A stretch of DNA of 64,000 nt from Candidatus Moanabacter tarae (GTDB lineage Bacteria; Verrucomicrobiota; Verrucomicrobiia; Opitutales; UBA2987), in NCBI GenBank assembly GCA_003226295.1, contig CP029803.1, positions 1,731,477 to 1,795,476 of the forward strand, given 5' to 3'. The notes beneath the pieces were generated by a model that was given only the letters and a program-made list of their open reading frames with translations, was not told where the DNA came from and ran no database searches. This document shows positions 35,548 to 44,433 of the stretch, in pieces (within the stretch, counting starts at the first letter, position 1; each line of letters starts with the position of its first letter). The position numbers and the translations under genes are program-made.

Positions 35548-36690
35548 TCACTCGATAATCTCGATTGTATCTTCCTGAACCATGTCCCAATCAAGATCGA
35601 TCCCTAATCCTGGGCCTTCCGGCATACGGACATAGCCATCGATCTGCCTGAGAGGATTTTTGATGGGAGGATAGATGCGACTAGCACGATTTTCATGTAC
35701 CTCGAGCATCACCAAGTTCTCGATACCACCATTGGCATGAATCGTTGCGAATCCCCACATCGATCCTCCCAATTGGACATGAATATCTGCTCCAAACGCG
35801 TTGGTGAGATCTGCCAACTTTTGAGTTTCAGTAATTCCTCCACTCACCACCGACGGCTTAATCCCATCGACTGCTCCCATCGCTAACATCTGTCCGTAAC
35901 TGTGAATATGATGCGGGAAATTTTCTCCTGCTACCACGGGAATTCCAACAGCCTCACGCAACTTCTTGAGAGAACGAAAATCTTGATCCCTGACAGGTTC
36001 TTCGAACCAGGTGAACCCGTTTTCCTCCAAAGCTTTTCCTACACGGATTGCTTCGTTAAGATCATAATACTGTACCGCATCATGCATTAGATGGAAATCG
36101 GGGCCAACCTCATCGCGCAATATCTCTGCGAGTTTAATCATAAAATCCGGTCCTGCGTAGCAATGGTCCTTGCTCCCCAAGTATCCATCGGCTTGGGCCT
36201 GAAGTGCGTGATTAACGAAGTGTTCAATCGTTTTGCCTTCCGGACCCATTGTTCCACCCTGAGTCCGATAGGCCGGGACCTTATCACGACAAGCACCTAA
36301 AAGTCTCCATATCGGAAGTCCGAGGTGCTTTCCCGCTATATCCCAAAGTGCAATATCAACCGAGCCGCGCAGTTCTTTAGGTGGCCAAGCCATTCGCAAC
36401 CACATTAGCATATCATGCCAGATGCGCTCTCTGTCCAGCGCATCGCGACCGATCAAATGTTCGCGGAACTCTTTAACAATAACAATGGCCGTATCAACCG
36501 AAATGCCATTGCACCACCCTTCAATCCCATCTTCGGTGATGATGCGAAGCAATCCGTCTGAAGGACGGCCGTTCTGCATACCCGATAGCCTGCCCAACAT
36601 ATTAACTTTCAGATCGACAATAGGAAGTGGGGCGTATCCTTCGTAATCTAAAGCCTGCCAAGGCCCATCACTGCGAGTGTCCGTAACCAT
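35548..36690 (-). CDS. mandelate racemase/muconate lactonizing enzyme family protein (KDH type)
   Basis: A 380-residue enolase-superfamily enzyme, clearly paralogous to the one at 33.0-34.1 kb: the same N-terminal pattern (RSDGPWQ, then YEGYAPLPIVDLK), the same LGSKDHCYAGP block, and matching C-termini with GPGLGIDLDWD. Metal ligands are Asp204, Glu230 and Glu256; the base motif is K174-D175-H176. Enough divergence exists that separate substrates or stereochemistries are likely. First gene of the minus-strand run that continues with the M19-like gene; divergent from another, less similar, enolase-superfamily gene. Confidence 0.92.
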   Translation of the reverse strand: MVTDTRSDGPWQALDYEGYAPLPIVDLKVNMLGRLSGMQNGRPSDGLLRIITEDGIEGWCNGISVDTAIVIVKEFREHLIGRDALDRERIWHDMLMWLRMAWPPKELRGSVDIALWDIAGKHLGLPIWRLLGACRDKVPAYRTQGGTMGPEGKTIEHFVNHALQAQADGYLGSKDHCYAGPDFMIKLAEILRDEVGPDFHLMHDAVQYYDLNEAIRVGKALEENGFTWFEEPVRDQDFRSLKKLREAVGIPVVAGENFPHHIHSYGQMLAMGAVDGIKPSVVSGGITETQKLADLTNAFGADIHVQLGGSMWGFATIHANGGIENLVMLEVHENRASRIYPPIKNPLRQIDGYVRMPEGPGLGIDLDWDMVQEDTIEIIE

Positions 36691-36841
36691 ATTGATTGAA
36701 ATGCTACTAATTGTACAGGATCTGGCAAGCGTTTCGGTATATTATTAAGAAGTTAAAGAAGTCTAAAATTATAATCTACTTGCGAGGGTCGGACGAAAAG
36801 GTTGCCCTTTATTAATCAGCAAAAATCCAAAAGACAGAATC

Positions 36842-38110
36842 ATGAAAGTTGTAGATATAGAACGCATAGTCGTTGACGTACCCTTTACCCCCCGACAACA
36901 GGAAATCACGAAGGCTTCAGTCCACGAATGGTCAATATTCGAGCTTTGCAAGGTGACAACAGACAGCGGCCATATAGGCTGGGGAGAAACGGTGATTCAC
37001 TATACCTATGGCCGGGTCAGCGATGACTCCGTGGCTCGCGTTATGGGCCAGAACCCAGCTGCATGCTTAAACGAAGACAACCTAGGGGCAGGACTTCAGA
37101 TGGCGCTTTTTGACGTAGTAGGTAAGATTTTAGAATTGCCGGTCCACCAGCTCCTAGGCTCAAAGGTCCGCGACAGGACTCCGATATCCTGGTGGTCGGC
37201 TTATGCAAGCCCAGAATTGTGGGCTGCTGAAGCTGCTGATGCTGTCGCGAATGGCTACACCAGTTTTAAAAATAAGCCGCGCCCTTGGCATGACATAGTC
37301 GCCCAAGTTGATGCAATATCGAAGGTGGTCCCCCCCCACTTTCATCTCGACCTCGACCCCAACGGCAGTTGGGGGAATGCAGCTAACGCCGTCCCACTCA
37401 TGAAACGTTTGGAGCAAAATAAAAATGTAGCTATGTTCGAAACCCCTATCCCCCAATATGATATACTCGGGAATCGCCAAATTCGTCAGTCTGTAGATCG
37501 ACCAATTGCAATGCATTTCGGTGTTCCATCCTTTACGACCGTCGTAAGAGAGGAGGTTTGCGACGGATTCGTTATAGCAGGCGGCCAATCTGAAGTTATG
37601 CGCCAAGGCCAACTCGCTGCCGAAGTCTCGATGCCATTCTGGTTGCAAATAGTCGGAAACGGTCTGACTACGACTTGGGGTGCGCACCTCGGCTCGGTAC
37701 TTACTCACGCGAGCTGGCCAGCAATCAGTTGCATCAATCTCTATTCCCACCACCTCCTCACAGAACCAATTCAGATAGTCAACGGTCACCAGCACGTTCC
37801 AGACGGTCCCGGCCTCGGAGTCGAGGTCGACCAGGAAGCAGTGGAAAGATTTAGGATTCCACAAAATTTGCTCGCTGAATTCAGCGAGCAAGGAAAACTC
37901 TATACAAAACCTGAACCAAAGCTAATTCACACTGTCATCTATCCAGATGAAACATGCGTCCATGCGAAATCTGTCCGTAACGCTGAAAGCGTCAACCTTC
38001 CTGGCACCTACGTAGAGGGAGTACGTAGCGAAATCTGGGAAGATGATGGATCCCAAGAATGGAAAAAACTTTACGAACAAATAAGCAAAAATCCGATATG
38101 GACTAAGTGA
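36842..38110 (+). CDS. enolase-superfamily protein with KNK motif and altered third metal ligand
   Basis: A 422-residue MR/MLE-type protein. It has a normal K143-N144-K145 base motif (TSFKNKPRP), unlike its neighbours. An Asp ligand is at 170 or 172 (HLDLDPNG) and Glu200 (MFETPI) is the second; where the third Glu is expected the sequence reads AMHFGV, with His225. The last 70 residues (from about 350) extend beyond the barrel. The capping domain carries WGETVIHY (47-54). It may be an enzyme with His as metal ligand or a variant with reduced metal binding. Divergent from the 35.5 kb paralogue. A 24-bp palindrome lies within the coding sequence near the 3' end. Confidence 0.85.
   Translation: MKVVDIERIVVDVPFTPRQQEITKASVHEWSIFELCKVTTDSGHIGWGETVIHYTYGRVSDDSVARVMGQNPAACLNEDNLGAGLQMALFDVVGKILELPVHQLLGSKVRDRTPISWWSAYASPELWAAEAADAVANGYTSFKNKPRPWHDIVAQVDAISKVVPPHFHLDLDPNGSWGNAANAVPLMKRLEQNKNVAMFETPIPQYDILGNRQIRQSVDRPIAMHFGVPSFTTVVREEVCDGFVIAGGQSEVMRQGQLAAEVSMPFWLQIVGNGLTTTWGAHLGSVLTHASWPAISCINLYSHHLLTEPIQIVNGHQHVPDGPGLGVEVDQEAVERFRIPQNLLAEFSEQGKLYTKPEPKLIHTVIYPDETCVHAKSVRNAESVNLPGTYVEGVRSEIWEDDGSQEWKKLYEQISKNPIWTK
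37868..37891. repeat. 24-bp perfect palindrome inside a coding sequence
   Basis: A perfect inverted repeat with half-site TTGCTCGCTGAA and no spacer, coding in frame for Leu-Leu-Ala-Glu-Phe-Ser-Glu-Gln in the C-terminal extension of the enolase-superfamily gene. It has no obvious role; a protein-binding site, an mRNA hairpin or chance are all possible. Confidence 0.6.
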
Positions 38111-38317
38111 AGGAGTCGTTAATCCTTAGTCTTCTCGATAAGCAATATCTCCACACTCTTTCCCAACGGGATTGCCTGCGCCAGGGATTAGATTAGATGT
38201 GGCTTCTTACCCCAACTCAATCGGGTATCGAATTTGGCTGATGTCGTGCTTTATTCATGCTGGGGAACTAGAATCAGTAAGGAATCCCAAGAAAGGCCAC
38301 TCATTTCCAGGCTATGG

Positions 38318-39652
38318 CTAGGCTGTCACTTCAAGTAATGCCTTGCCCAACGCTTCGACTGTTATATCGATGTCTTCTTCGCTATGAGCCGCCGATATGG
38401 AGCACTGTTTCGTGGCAACCGGAAAGAAATAAATACCCCGACGGATCATAGAACGGCGCATAGCCAAATCTAATGAAAAATTGTGATGGACAGCCAAGTC
38501 GTGCCAGTCCTTTGGTGCATGATCCATAAAATAGATGCAGAAAGCGGAGCCTTGCCTAACGACAACTGCTTCCAAACCAAGGGATTCGATAATTGATTCA
38601 ATTCCATCCTGAGCCTTCTGGCCAAGACTTTCCAGTTGCTTGTATACCACCCCTTCGTTCTCAAGCAGACGCTCCAGAGTTGCAATTGCTGCCCCCATAC
38701 TGATTGGATGACCGGCATAGGTCCCAGCAACCATCACTGATCTGGCTGAATCTGGATGAGCACAATAGTCCATCAACTCCGCCTTCCCGCCCACGACCGA
38801 AATGGGGTAGCCATTGGCAATCGCCTTAGCGAAGTAGGCAATATCGGGATTGATCCCTTTTAACTGGCTGTAGCCGCCAACACAGTAACGGAATCCAGTC
38901 TTAACTTCATCAAACACAAGGACAAATCCATAATGGTCGGCCATATCCCGTAAGCCTTCCAAGTACCCGGGCACTGGCTTAACCAAACCTATGTTCTGGA
39001 GGATCGGCTCAGTGATCAAGGCTGCCACCGAATAGCGCTCACACACATATCGAACCGAATCAAGATCATTAAAATTGATATTGTGAACTAAATCTTTGTG
39101 TACCTCTGGGACCCCGGCCCCCAGAGAGACGTAGGGGTATTCACCTGGAGACACCCGGGGACCAATTTTGTCTAAAGGTGTTAGAACATTGCATGCCACA
39201 TCATTATGAGCTCCGTTGTAGCCCCCTTGCATAACAATTACATGATCACGTTTGGTGGCGGCTCGTGCGATCCGCACAGCCGCCATGCTGGCCTCTGTAC
39301 CTGTATTACAAAACTCAACTTTATCCAATGCCTCGACCTGTGTGCAAAGAATCTGAGCCAACTTCCCCTCAAGCTCATTCGTTCCCGTCCCATAAAGACT
39401 AACTCCACTCCTAATCACTTTCTCTACCGCTTCGGTAACGTACCCATCACAATGGCCCAATAAGTGCGGGGCAAAAGCCGCATGGTAGTCTACATAACGA
39501 TTGCCGTCCACGTCCCATATATAGGCTCCTTTGCCCCTGGCGAAGGCTAGTTCGGGCTCGACTCTGCGAATACTAGAAACTACCCCCCCAGGAATATATC
39601 TTTCATTACGCCGGAATACGGCAGATGACTTCAGTCGATTAACGCTTTTCAT
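38318..39652 (-). CDS. class III aminotransferase, glutamate-1-semialdehyde 2,1-aminomutase-like
   Basis: A 444-residue fold-type I PLP enzyme. Key positions: NTGTEA (116-121) phosphate loop, Asp248 (VFDEVKTGFR) contacting the pyridine nitrogen, and Lys276 (YFAKAIANGYP) as Schiff-base lysine; the C-terminal GTYAGHPISMGAA block completes the cofactor site. The overall layout follows HemL, but there are no haem biosynthesis genes nearby, and HemL-like paralogues commonly act as catabolic aminotransferases or aminomutases. AAAGG before the ATG supports the start. Only 49 bases separate this gene from the divergent PhoX-like gene. Confidence 0.9.
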   Translation of the reverse strand: MKSVNRLKSSAVFRRNERYIPGGVVSSIRRVEPELAFARGKGAYIWDVDGNRYVDYHAAFAPHLLGHCDGYVTEAVEKVIRSGVSLYGTGTNELEGKLAQILCTQVEALDKVEFCNTGTEASMAAVRIARAATKRDHVIVMQGGYNGAHNDVACNVLTPLDKIGPRVSPGEYPYVSLGAGVPEVHKDLVHNINFNDLDSVRYVCERYSVAALITEPILQNIGLVKPVPGYLEGLRDMADHYGFVLVFDEVKTGFRYCVGGYSQLKGINPDIAYFAKAIANGYPISVVGGKAELMDYCAHPDSARSVMVAGTYAGHPISMGAAIATLERLLENEGVVYKQLESLGQKAQDGIESIIESLGLEAVVVRQGSAFCIYFMDHAPKDWHDLAVHHNFSLDLAMRRSMIRRGIYFFPVATKQCSISAAHSEEDIDITVEALGKALLEVTA

Positions 39653-39701
39653 AAGCTTGCCTTTCTATTGCATGATCAAGACAATAAATCAATTAGGATA
39701 A

Positions 39702-41111
39702 ATGACCCCAAAATTAAAATTTTCACGTCGCGACTTTATTAGAAACTCAACCTACGTCACAGTTGGTTTCTTGGGTCTTCGGTATTTCCTCCATTCTTCA
39801 GCAAAAGGACAATCATATTTCAACGAAGTCCTGGGATATGGGCCACTCCTGGATGATCCTCAACAGATCATCGACTTACCCCGTGGTTTTAGCTACAAAG
39901 TATTGTCACAAACAGGTGACTTTATGGATGACGGGTTTCGAATTCCGGGTGCTCCCGACGGTATGGCCGCATTCTCCGAACCTAGCGGCCAAACAATTAT
40001 CGTCTGCAACCACGAACTTTCGCAAGAGAGTACAAACGTAGGTCCGTACGGCCCCGAGAATGAACTATTTCATCAAATTGATCGCAGCAAGGTCTACGAT
40101 CCCGGTATTGAGGGCATGCCTGCCCTCGGTGGAACATCAACAATTCTCTATGATTGCAAGAAAGGTCAAATTTCGAGTCAATTTCTAAGCCTCGCCGGTA
40201 CAGTGCGTAACTGTGCGGGAGGTCCTACTCCTTGGGGCTCTTGGATAACCTGTGAAGAAACTACCCTAACTGCTGGAGATTCTCTGACCAAAGACCATGG
40301 TTTCAATTTTGAGGTCCCGGCCACTTCTAACCCGTACCTTGCAAATCCTGTTCCACTTGTTCAGATGGGAAGGTTTAAGCATGAGGCTGTTGCAGTAGAT
40401 CCGAATAGCGGAATTATTTTTCAGACTGAAGATGTCAACGATGGGCTCATTTACCGTTTCATTCCAAATGTGCCGGAAGATCTAGCAAGGGGAGGTCATT
40501 TACAGGCTCTCGGAATAAAAAACTATAGCTCGATCGATACACGGAATTGGCCAACAGTCGAGAGTCCTTCCGTCCCAATTCAGAAGCCAATGGAAGTCTC
40601 TTGGTTCGATCTCGATGATGTTCTCTCGCCAAACGACGACCTGCGTTATCAAGGTTATGATAAGGGAGCCGCGCGATTCGCACGGACTGAGGGAATGTGG
40701 TACGGAAATGGAGCAATCTATTTTGCTTCTACCAACGGCGGAAAGAATTTCGCAGGCCAAATTTGGAAGTACACTCCTAGCCCTTACGAAGGGACCAAAA
40801 AGGAACTTGATCAACCAGGACAGCTGGAACTTTATTTGGAACCCAACAATAATCAACTATTGGAACACTGTGATAATCTCACCGTCGCTCCATGGGGAGA
40901 TCTAATAGTTTGTGAAGATGGTTTAGCAGATCAATATCTAAGAGGCATAACCCCTGAAGGGAAAATCTACACCCTGGCACATAATAGCTATGCCGGGAAT
41001 TCGGAATTCTGCGGTGCCTGTTTCGCCCCCAATCACCCTACTCTCTTCGTTAATATTCAATCGCCCGGAATTACATTGGCCATTACAGGGCCGTGGGAGA
41101 GTCTTTCCTAA
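39702..41111 (+). CDS. PhoX/DUF839-family exported protein (Tat signal)
   Basis: A 469-residue protein beginning with a twin-arginine signal (SRRDFIRNS at 8-16, then a hydrophobic stretch to about 30), so it is exported folded to the periplasm. The core is a PhoX-type beta-propeller: IIVCNHELS (99-107), RNCAGGPTPWGSWITCEET (169-187) with Cys171 corresponding to the iron-ligating Cys of PhoX, HEAVAVDP, and ARTEGMWY. PhoX enzymes are calcium- and iron-dependent alkaline phosphatases; many DUF839 relatives are uncharacterised, so phosphatase activity is likely but unproven. AGGA lies three bases before the ATG. No Pho regulon genes are visible around it. Confidence 0.87.
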   Translation: MTPKLKFSRRDFIRNSTYVTVGFLGLRYFLHSSAKGQSYFNEVLGYGPLLDDPQQIIDLPRGFSYKVLSQTGDFMDDGFRIPGAPDGMAAFSEPSGQTIIVCNHELSQESTNVGPYGPENELFHQIDRSKVYDPGIEGMPALGGTSTILYDCKKGQISSQFLSLAGTVRNCAGGPTPWGSWITCEETTLTAGDSLTKDHGFNFEVPATSNPYLANPVPLVQMGRFKHEAVAVDPNSGIIFQTEDVNDGLIYRFIPNVPEDLARGGHLQALGIKNYSSIDTRNWPTVESPSVPIQKPMEVSWFDLDDVLSPNDDLRYQGYDKGAARFARTEGMWYGNGAIYFASTNGGKNFAGQIWKYTPSPYEGTKKELDQPGQLELYLEPNNNQLLEHCDNLTVAPWGDLIVCEDGLADQYLRGITPEGKIYTLAHNSYAGNSEFCGACFAPNHPTLFVNIQSPGITLAITGPWESLS

Positions 41112-41316
41112 ACAGGTTCCTCTTCTACTTTAACGTCTGAAATTCGTTTGCCGAAATCGAAACATGTTATCGATTTCATCCGTCCGGAAGGATTACGTAA
41201 CGAATTCTGTATAAGCGACTTGAGTTTTATTCCACCCTAAGACCATTATTAAAAAGAAGAAATCCGAAGGTCCGAAATTGAAGAACCTATTGTTCACTAA
41301 CCATGATGGTTGAGAA

Positions 41317-42186
41317 TCAGTTTTTTTCGGAGGAAGCAGCAAATACTTCGAGATATCCCTGATCCCGCATCCAATCAATATTGCGTTGACGTTTAGGCTT
41401 TTTATCTGGATTAGACAACCAGTCCGGATGGTACTCAGGACCCGGGTTGGGAAATGTATTCCGAGCGCGTCTATCCCGATTTTTTTTTGTCATTTGTACC
41501 AACTCAGATACCGCTTCTTTTTCCTCGGGAGAAACAGGATCCTTGATAAACATATTCGAAATAAAGCGCCGATCAAACTCACCTCCAGTACTGGCATGCC
41601 AGATGCGGAAATTAAAGACAATGACATCTCCCGGAGTCACACTGCAGATTTGTGCGGGGACATCTTTAATTTCAAGGCTGTTCTCGATAAGGTAAGGACT
41701 GCTCGGGAGGGGTTTGTTTCCAAAATCAGCCAACAATCCGATCGCATGCAGCTCATCGTGATAGGGATTGAGATGTGATCCCGGTATGACACGCAAGGCA
41801 CCGTTATCACCATTGAGTGGCTCCAGATAAATGACGACCTTGATACCATGAAGCTGAAAATGATCGGAGTCCGGATGCCAGGGGGTGTCTTCAATAAAGC
41901 TGGTAGCATTAGAGGATACACCGAAAACCTCATCTTCAAATAAGGCCTCCGGGATCTCGTAAATACGTGGATCTTCGAGCAAGGAACTGGTAAAAGGTGA
42001 ATCCGGATTTGAATTAGACCAGCTGCAATGAATCGGTTTCCCCCCGTTCGCTTTCCCGCGAAATGTTGTTTCCAATTTAGCGTCAATCTCTGCGTTTAAT
42101 CTATCAATGTCTTTGGCGCTGAGAACATTTCTCAGAATGAGACATCCGAATGTATGGTAATGATCAATCTGTTCCCGTGTCAGCAC
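41317..42186 (-). CDS. phytanoyl-CoA dioxygenase (PhyH) family protein
   Basis: A 289-residue PhyH oxygenase. His104 and Asp106 (TPWHPDSDH), distal His197 (RIWHASTGGEFDRR) and Arg206 or 207 make the iron/2-oxoglutarate site; GALRVIPGSHL (129-139) is the family strand. The C-terminus is basic (KKPKRQRNIDWMRDQGY). Translation begins at a GTG that follows a perfect AGGAGG (42194-42199) at seven-base spacing, one of the best ribosome sites in the window. It is the downstream member of a minus-strand series with an aminotransferase, an SDR and an Ldh_2 gene, with gaps of 100-250 bases. Confidence 0.9.
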   Translation of the reverse strand: MLTREQIDHYHTFGCLILRNVLSAKDIDRLNAEIDAKLETTFRGKANGGKPIHCSWSNSNPDSPFTSSLLEDPRIYEIPEALFEDEVFGVSSNATSFIEDTPWHPDSDHFQLHGIKVVIYLEPLNGDNGALRVIPGSHLNPYHDELHAIGLLADFGNKPLPSSPYLIENSLEIKDVPAQICSVTPGDVIVFNFRIWHASTGGEFDRRFISNMFIKDPVSPEEKEAVSELVQMTKKNRDRRARNTFPNPGPEYHPDWLSNPDKKPKRQRNIDWMRDQGYLEVFAASSEKN

Positions 42187-42286
42187 CAGTTATCCTCCTA
42201 TATATTAAATAAGTTCAAGCGGCCTGAGGGGAAATAAACTCGTGGTCATGTACAGCTCCCTTCGTTGGCTGCTACAATGCTTTGTG

Positions 42287-43213
42287 TCAGCCTTCTTTCA
42301 AATGGACCATATATTGGCTTACGAAATCAAAATTGACGTTTTTGGCAAACGCATCTGTCAGTCTTTGCGTCGTAGGACCTGTGATGGCATCATGTGGTAC
42401 CAATTTCGTGTTGAACGAACGTACCGGACATATGCAGAAACTTGTCGAAGTGATAAAGGCTTCATCCGCCCGATATGCATCCGCTGGCGTAAGATCATTC
42501 TCAATGACTTCAATATCCATCTTCTCAGCTAATTCGATAACCGTTTTTCGGCTTATTCCTTCCAGGACATATTCCGCCTTCGGAGTAAATAGGACACCCT
42601 CCTTAACCAAGAACAAATTACTCCCCATTCCCTCGGCCAGAAAGCCCCGAGTGTCGAGAAGGATCGCCCACGCCCCAGGACTATGGCTGCGGACTTCCAA
42701 ATCCGCCAATATCAGATTTAAGTATTGGTGGACTTTCACATTTGGACTGAAACAATCCGGTGGCGTCCTTCGAATTGATGGGAAGAAAACCTCGATACCA
42801 TCCCGGTAAAATGGCGCTCGAGCTTTCAAAGGTAATGGAGTGCATTCGATGATCACATTCGGTTCGGAACAATCCTGAATATCTCCTTCGGGGATGTTCA
42901 CACCTCTTGAAATTCGTTGGGAAACCCAATGGTCGGAGTTGGGCTTTAGAAGCGGAAGATTCCTCTCGGAAACTTCCTCGGATAACTGAGTAATCTCCTT
43001 TGGTGAGAGCCCCGGATCAATCCCGACATAGTTGAGAGAATCAAAAAGACGCTCAATGTGTTCACCTAATTTGAAAATTTGTCCCCCAAAAGTTCGCGCC
43101 GCATCAAACACCCCATCACCATATTTAAAACTCCGATCACGAAATGGAACTAACACCTCGCTTTCGGGTACAATCTCTCCATTGAAGTAAGCTACTCGTT
43201 CTTTCATACCCAT
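42287..43213 (-). CDS. class IV aminotransferase (branched-chain / D-amino acid type)
   Basis: A 308-residue fold-type IV PLP enzyme. Lys160 (SPNVKVHQYLN) is the Schiff-base lysine and Glu194 (LAEGMGSNLFLV) the pyridine-nitrogen contact; YGDGVFDAARTFGGQIF (31-47) and HIERLFDS carry the usual N-terminal motifs. BCAT, D-amino acid aminotransferase and aminodeoxychorismate lyase share this scaffold and cannot be separated with confidence; YGDGVFDAAR is most like BCAT-type or (R)-amine-type transaminases. The catabolic setting makes a role in amino-group removal plausible. Located between an SDR gene and a PhyH gene on the same strand. Confidence 0.88.
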   Translation of the reverse strand: MGMKERVAYFNGEIVPESEVLVPFRDRSFKYGDGVFDAARTFGGQIFKLGEHIERLFDSLNYVGIDPGLSPKEITQLSEEVSERNLPLLKPNSDHWVSQRISRGVNIPEGDIQDCSEPNVIIECTPLPLKARAPFYRDGIEVFFPSIRRTPPDCFSPNVKVHQYLNLILADLEVRSHSPGAWAILLDTRGFLAEGMGSNLFLVKEGVLFTPKAEYVLEGISRKTVIELAEKMDIEVIENDLTPADAYRADEAFITSTSFCICPVRSFNTKLVPHDAITGPTTQRLTDAFAKNVNFDFVSQYMVHLKEG

Positions 43214-43352
43214 TAAAAACGTTCCAGTTAAACAATTTGCCCTACAAACTTACCTGTGAGACTCTCTGAGTCGATGCATTTCAGGGATTGAGATTAGAAA
43301 ACCATCGAATCGATACACAAGAAACCTAACTCAAAGACAAGATCCTTCTTCC

Positions 43353-44183
43353 CTACAAATCCGGAACGTAGCCTTGCCCCCATTGTTCTTTCCGATCCTC
43401 CCTGAAATCTCCCGTCAAAGGCATGATTGAGAGCTGCCCACCATCAACAACAAAAGTTTGCCCGACAATATATCGCGCCTCTTCGGAAGCAAGAAACAGG
43501 GCTAGTTTGCCAATATCTGTCGGTTCTCCGATAATACCTGCTGGAATTCCGGAAGCGGCCGATTCGCGATCGAAGTCCTTCAACACCGAAAGATGATTCT
43601 CGACGAGAATCCAACCCGGAGCGATGGCATTCACTCGAATGCCCTTTTGCGCAAGTTCCAAAGCCAGGACGCGCGTGAAAGATACAATAGCTCCTTTGGT
43701 TCCGGCATAAACAGTATGTTCTGTCATTCCGGCATAAGCGTGGACAGAAGTCAGGTTGATTACTGCGCCACCTCCTTCCTCTATCATGTTAGGCACCATG
43801 AATTGGGTTAGGAAAAACATTCCCCTTATGTTGACATTGTAGAGAACGTTAAACTGTTCTGGCGTAACTTCGAGAAAGGGCTTGTTCATAGTAATGCCAG
43901 AATTGTTTATCAGCACATCAATTCCTCCCAAGTATTCGAGAACCCCCGAGGCAAGATCCTGACATTCATCAATATCCCCAAGATCAGCTTTGAATGCTTT
44001 CGCTTTCCCTCCATTCTTCTCGATCTCAACTGCCGCGCTACGACACCCATCTTCACTATGCGCGTAATGAAGCGCGACCGTTGCTCCTGCTTTGGAAAAC
44101 TCCAACGCTACGCCGCGGCCGATTCCGGTACCCGAGCCCGTGACGAGAACTCTTTTATGGTCCATCTTTCTTTCTTCACTCAT
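43353..44183 (-). CDS. SDR-family oxidoreductase (3-oxoacyl-ACP reductase/glucose dehydrogenase type)
   Basis: A 276-residue classical short-chain dehydrogenase. TGSGTGIG (15-22), LINNSG (91-96; NNSG instead of NNAG), Ser146 (LTSVHA), Tyr159 and Lys163 (YAGTK) form the cofactor and catalytic set; VRVNAIAPGW follows. HYAHSE after the second strand lacks the Asp that selects NAD, so NADP may be preferred. A 25-residue tail after the usual GG-Q end (IMPLTGDFREDRKEQWGQGY) is unusual and may shape the active site or oligomer. The substrate is unknown. It is not closely related to the tandem SDRs near 12 kb. Confidence 0.92.
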   Translation of the reverse strand: MSEERKMDHKRVLVTGSGTGIGRGVALEFSKAGATVALHYAHSEDGCRSAAVEIEKNGGKAKAFKADLGDIDECQDLASGVLEYLGGIDVLINNSGITMNKPFLEVTPEQFNVLYNVNIRGMFFLTQFMVPNMIEEGGGAVINLTSVHAYAGMTEHTVYAGTKGAIVSFTRVLALELAQKGIRVNAIAPGWILVENHLSVLKDFDRESAASGIPAGIIGEPTDIGKLALFLASEEARYIVGQTFVVDGGQLSIMPLTGDFREDRKEQWGQGYVPDL

Positions 44184-44433
44184 ATGTCTGATTGTTTAAA
44201 GATGGCTAATGCTAACCGGATAGAGGGCATTTTAAAAGCGTGCCTAAGTCTACCTGTCACTGAAAGTTGGCAATGTTCCTAGCATTGGATACAAAGCTTC
44301 AGTTATTAGCTCGTCCGAAATTATTAACATAATAGTTAAATTTCTCAACCCGAACCCTTGGAGAAAACAACCAGAATTAAATCAACAATGACTTTAGAAA
44401 TCGCTTGGGCCAACAATGCTTACCGATTTCCGT

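Noticed and set aside
36745-36775. TATAAT as a promoter for the gene at 36842
   Set aside because: The -10 hexamer is perfect but the -35 is poor and the spacing long, so I did not call it.
37160-37891. 243-codon minus-strand frame
   Set aside because: Exactly antisense to the enolase-superfamily gene, which has clear motifs; the antisense protein shows none.
42282-42809. 175-codon plus-strand frame
   Set aside because: Antisense to the class IV aminotransferase with intact catalytic residues.
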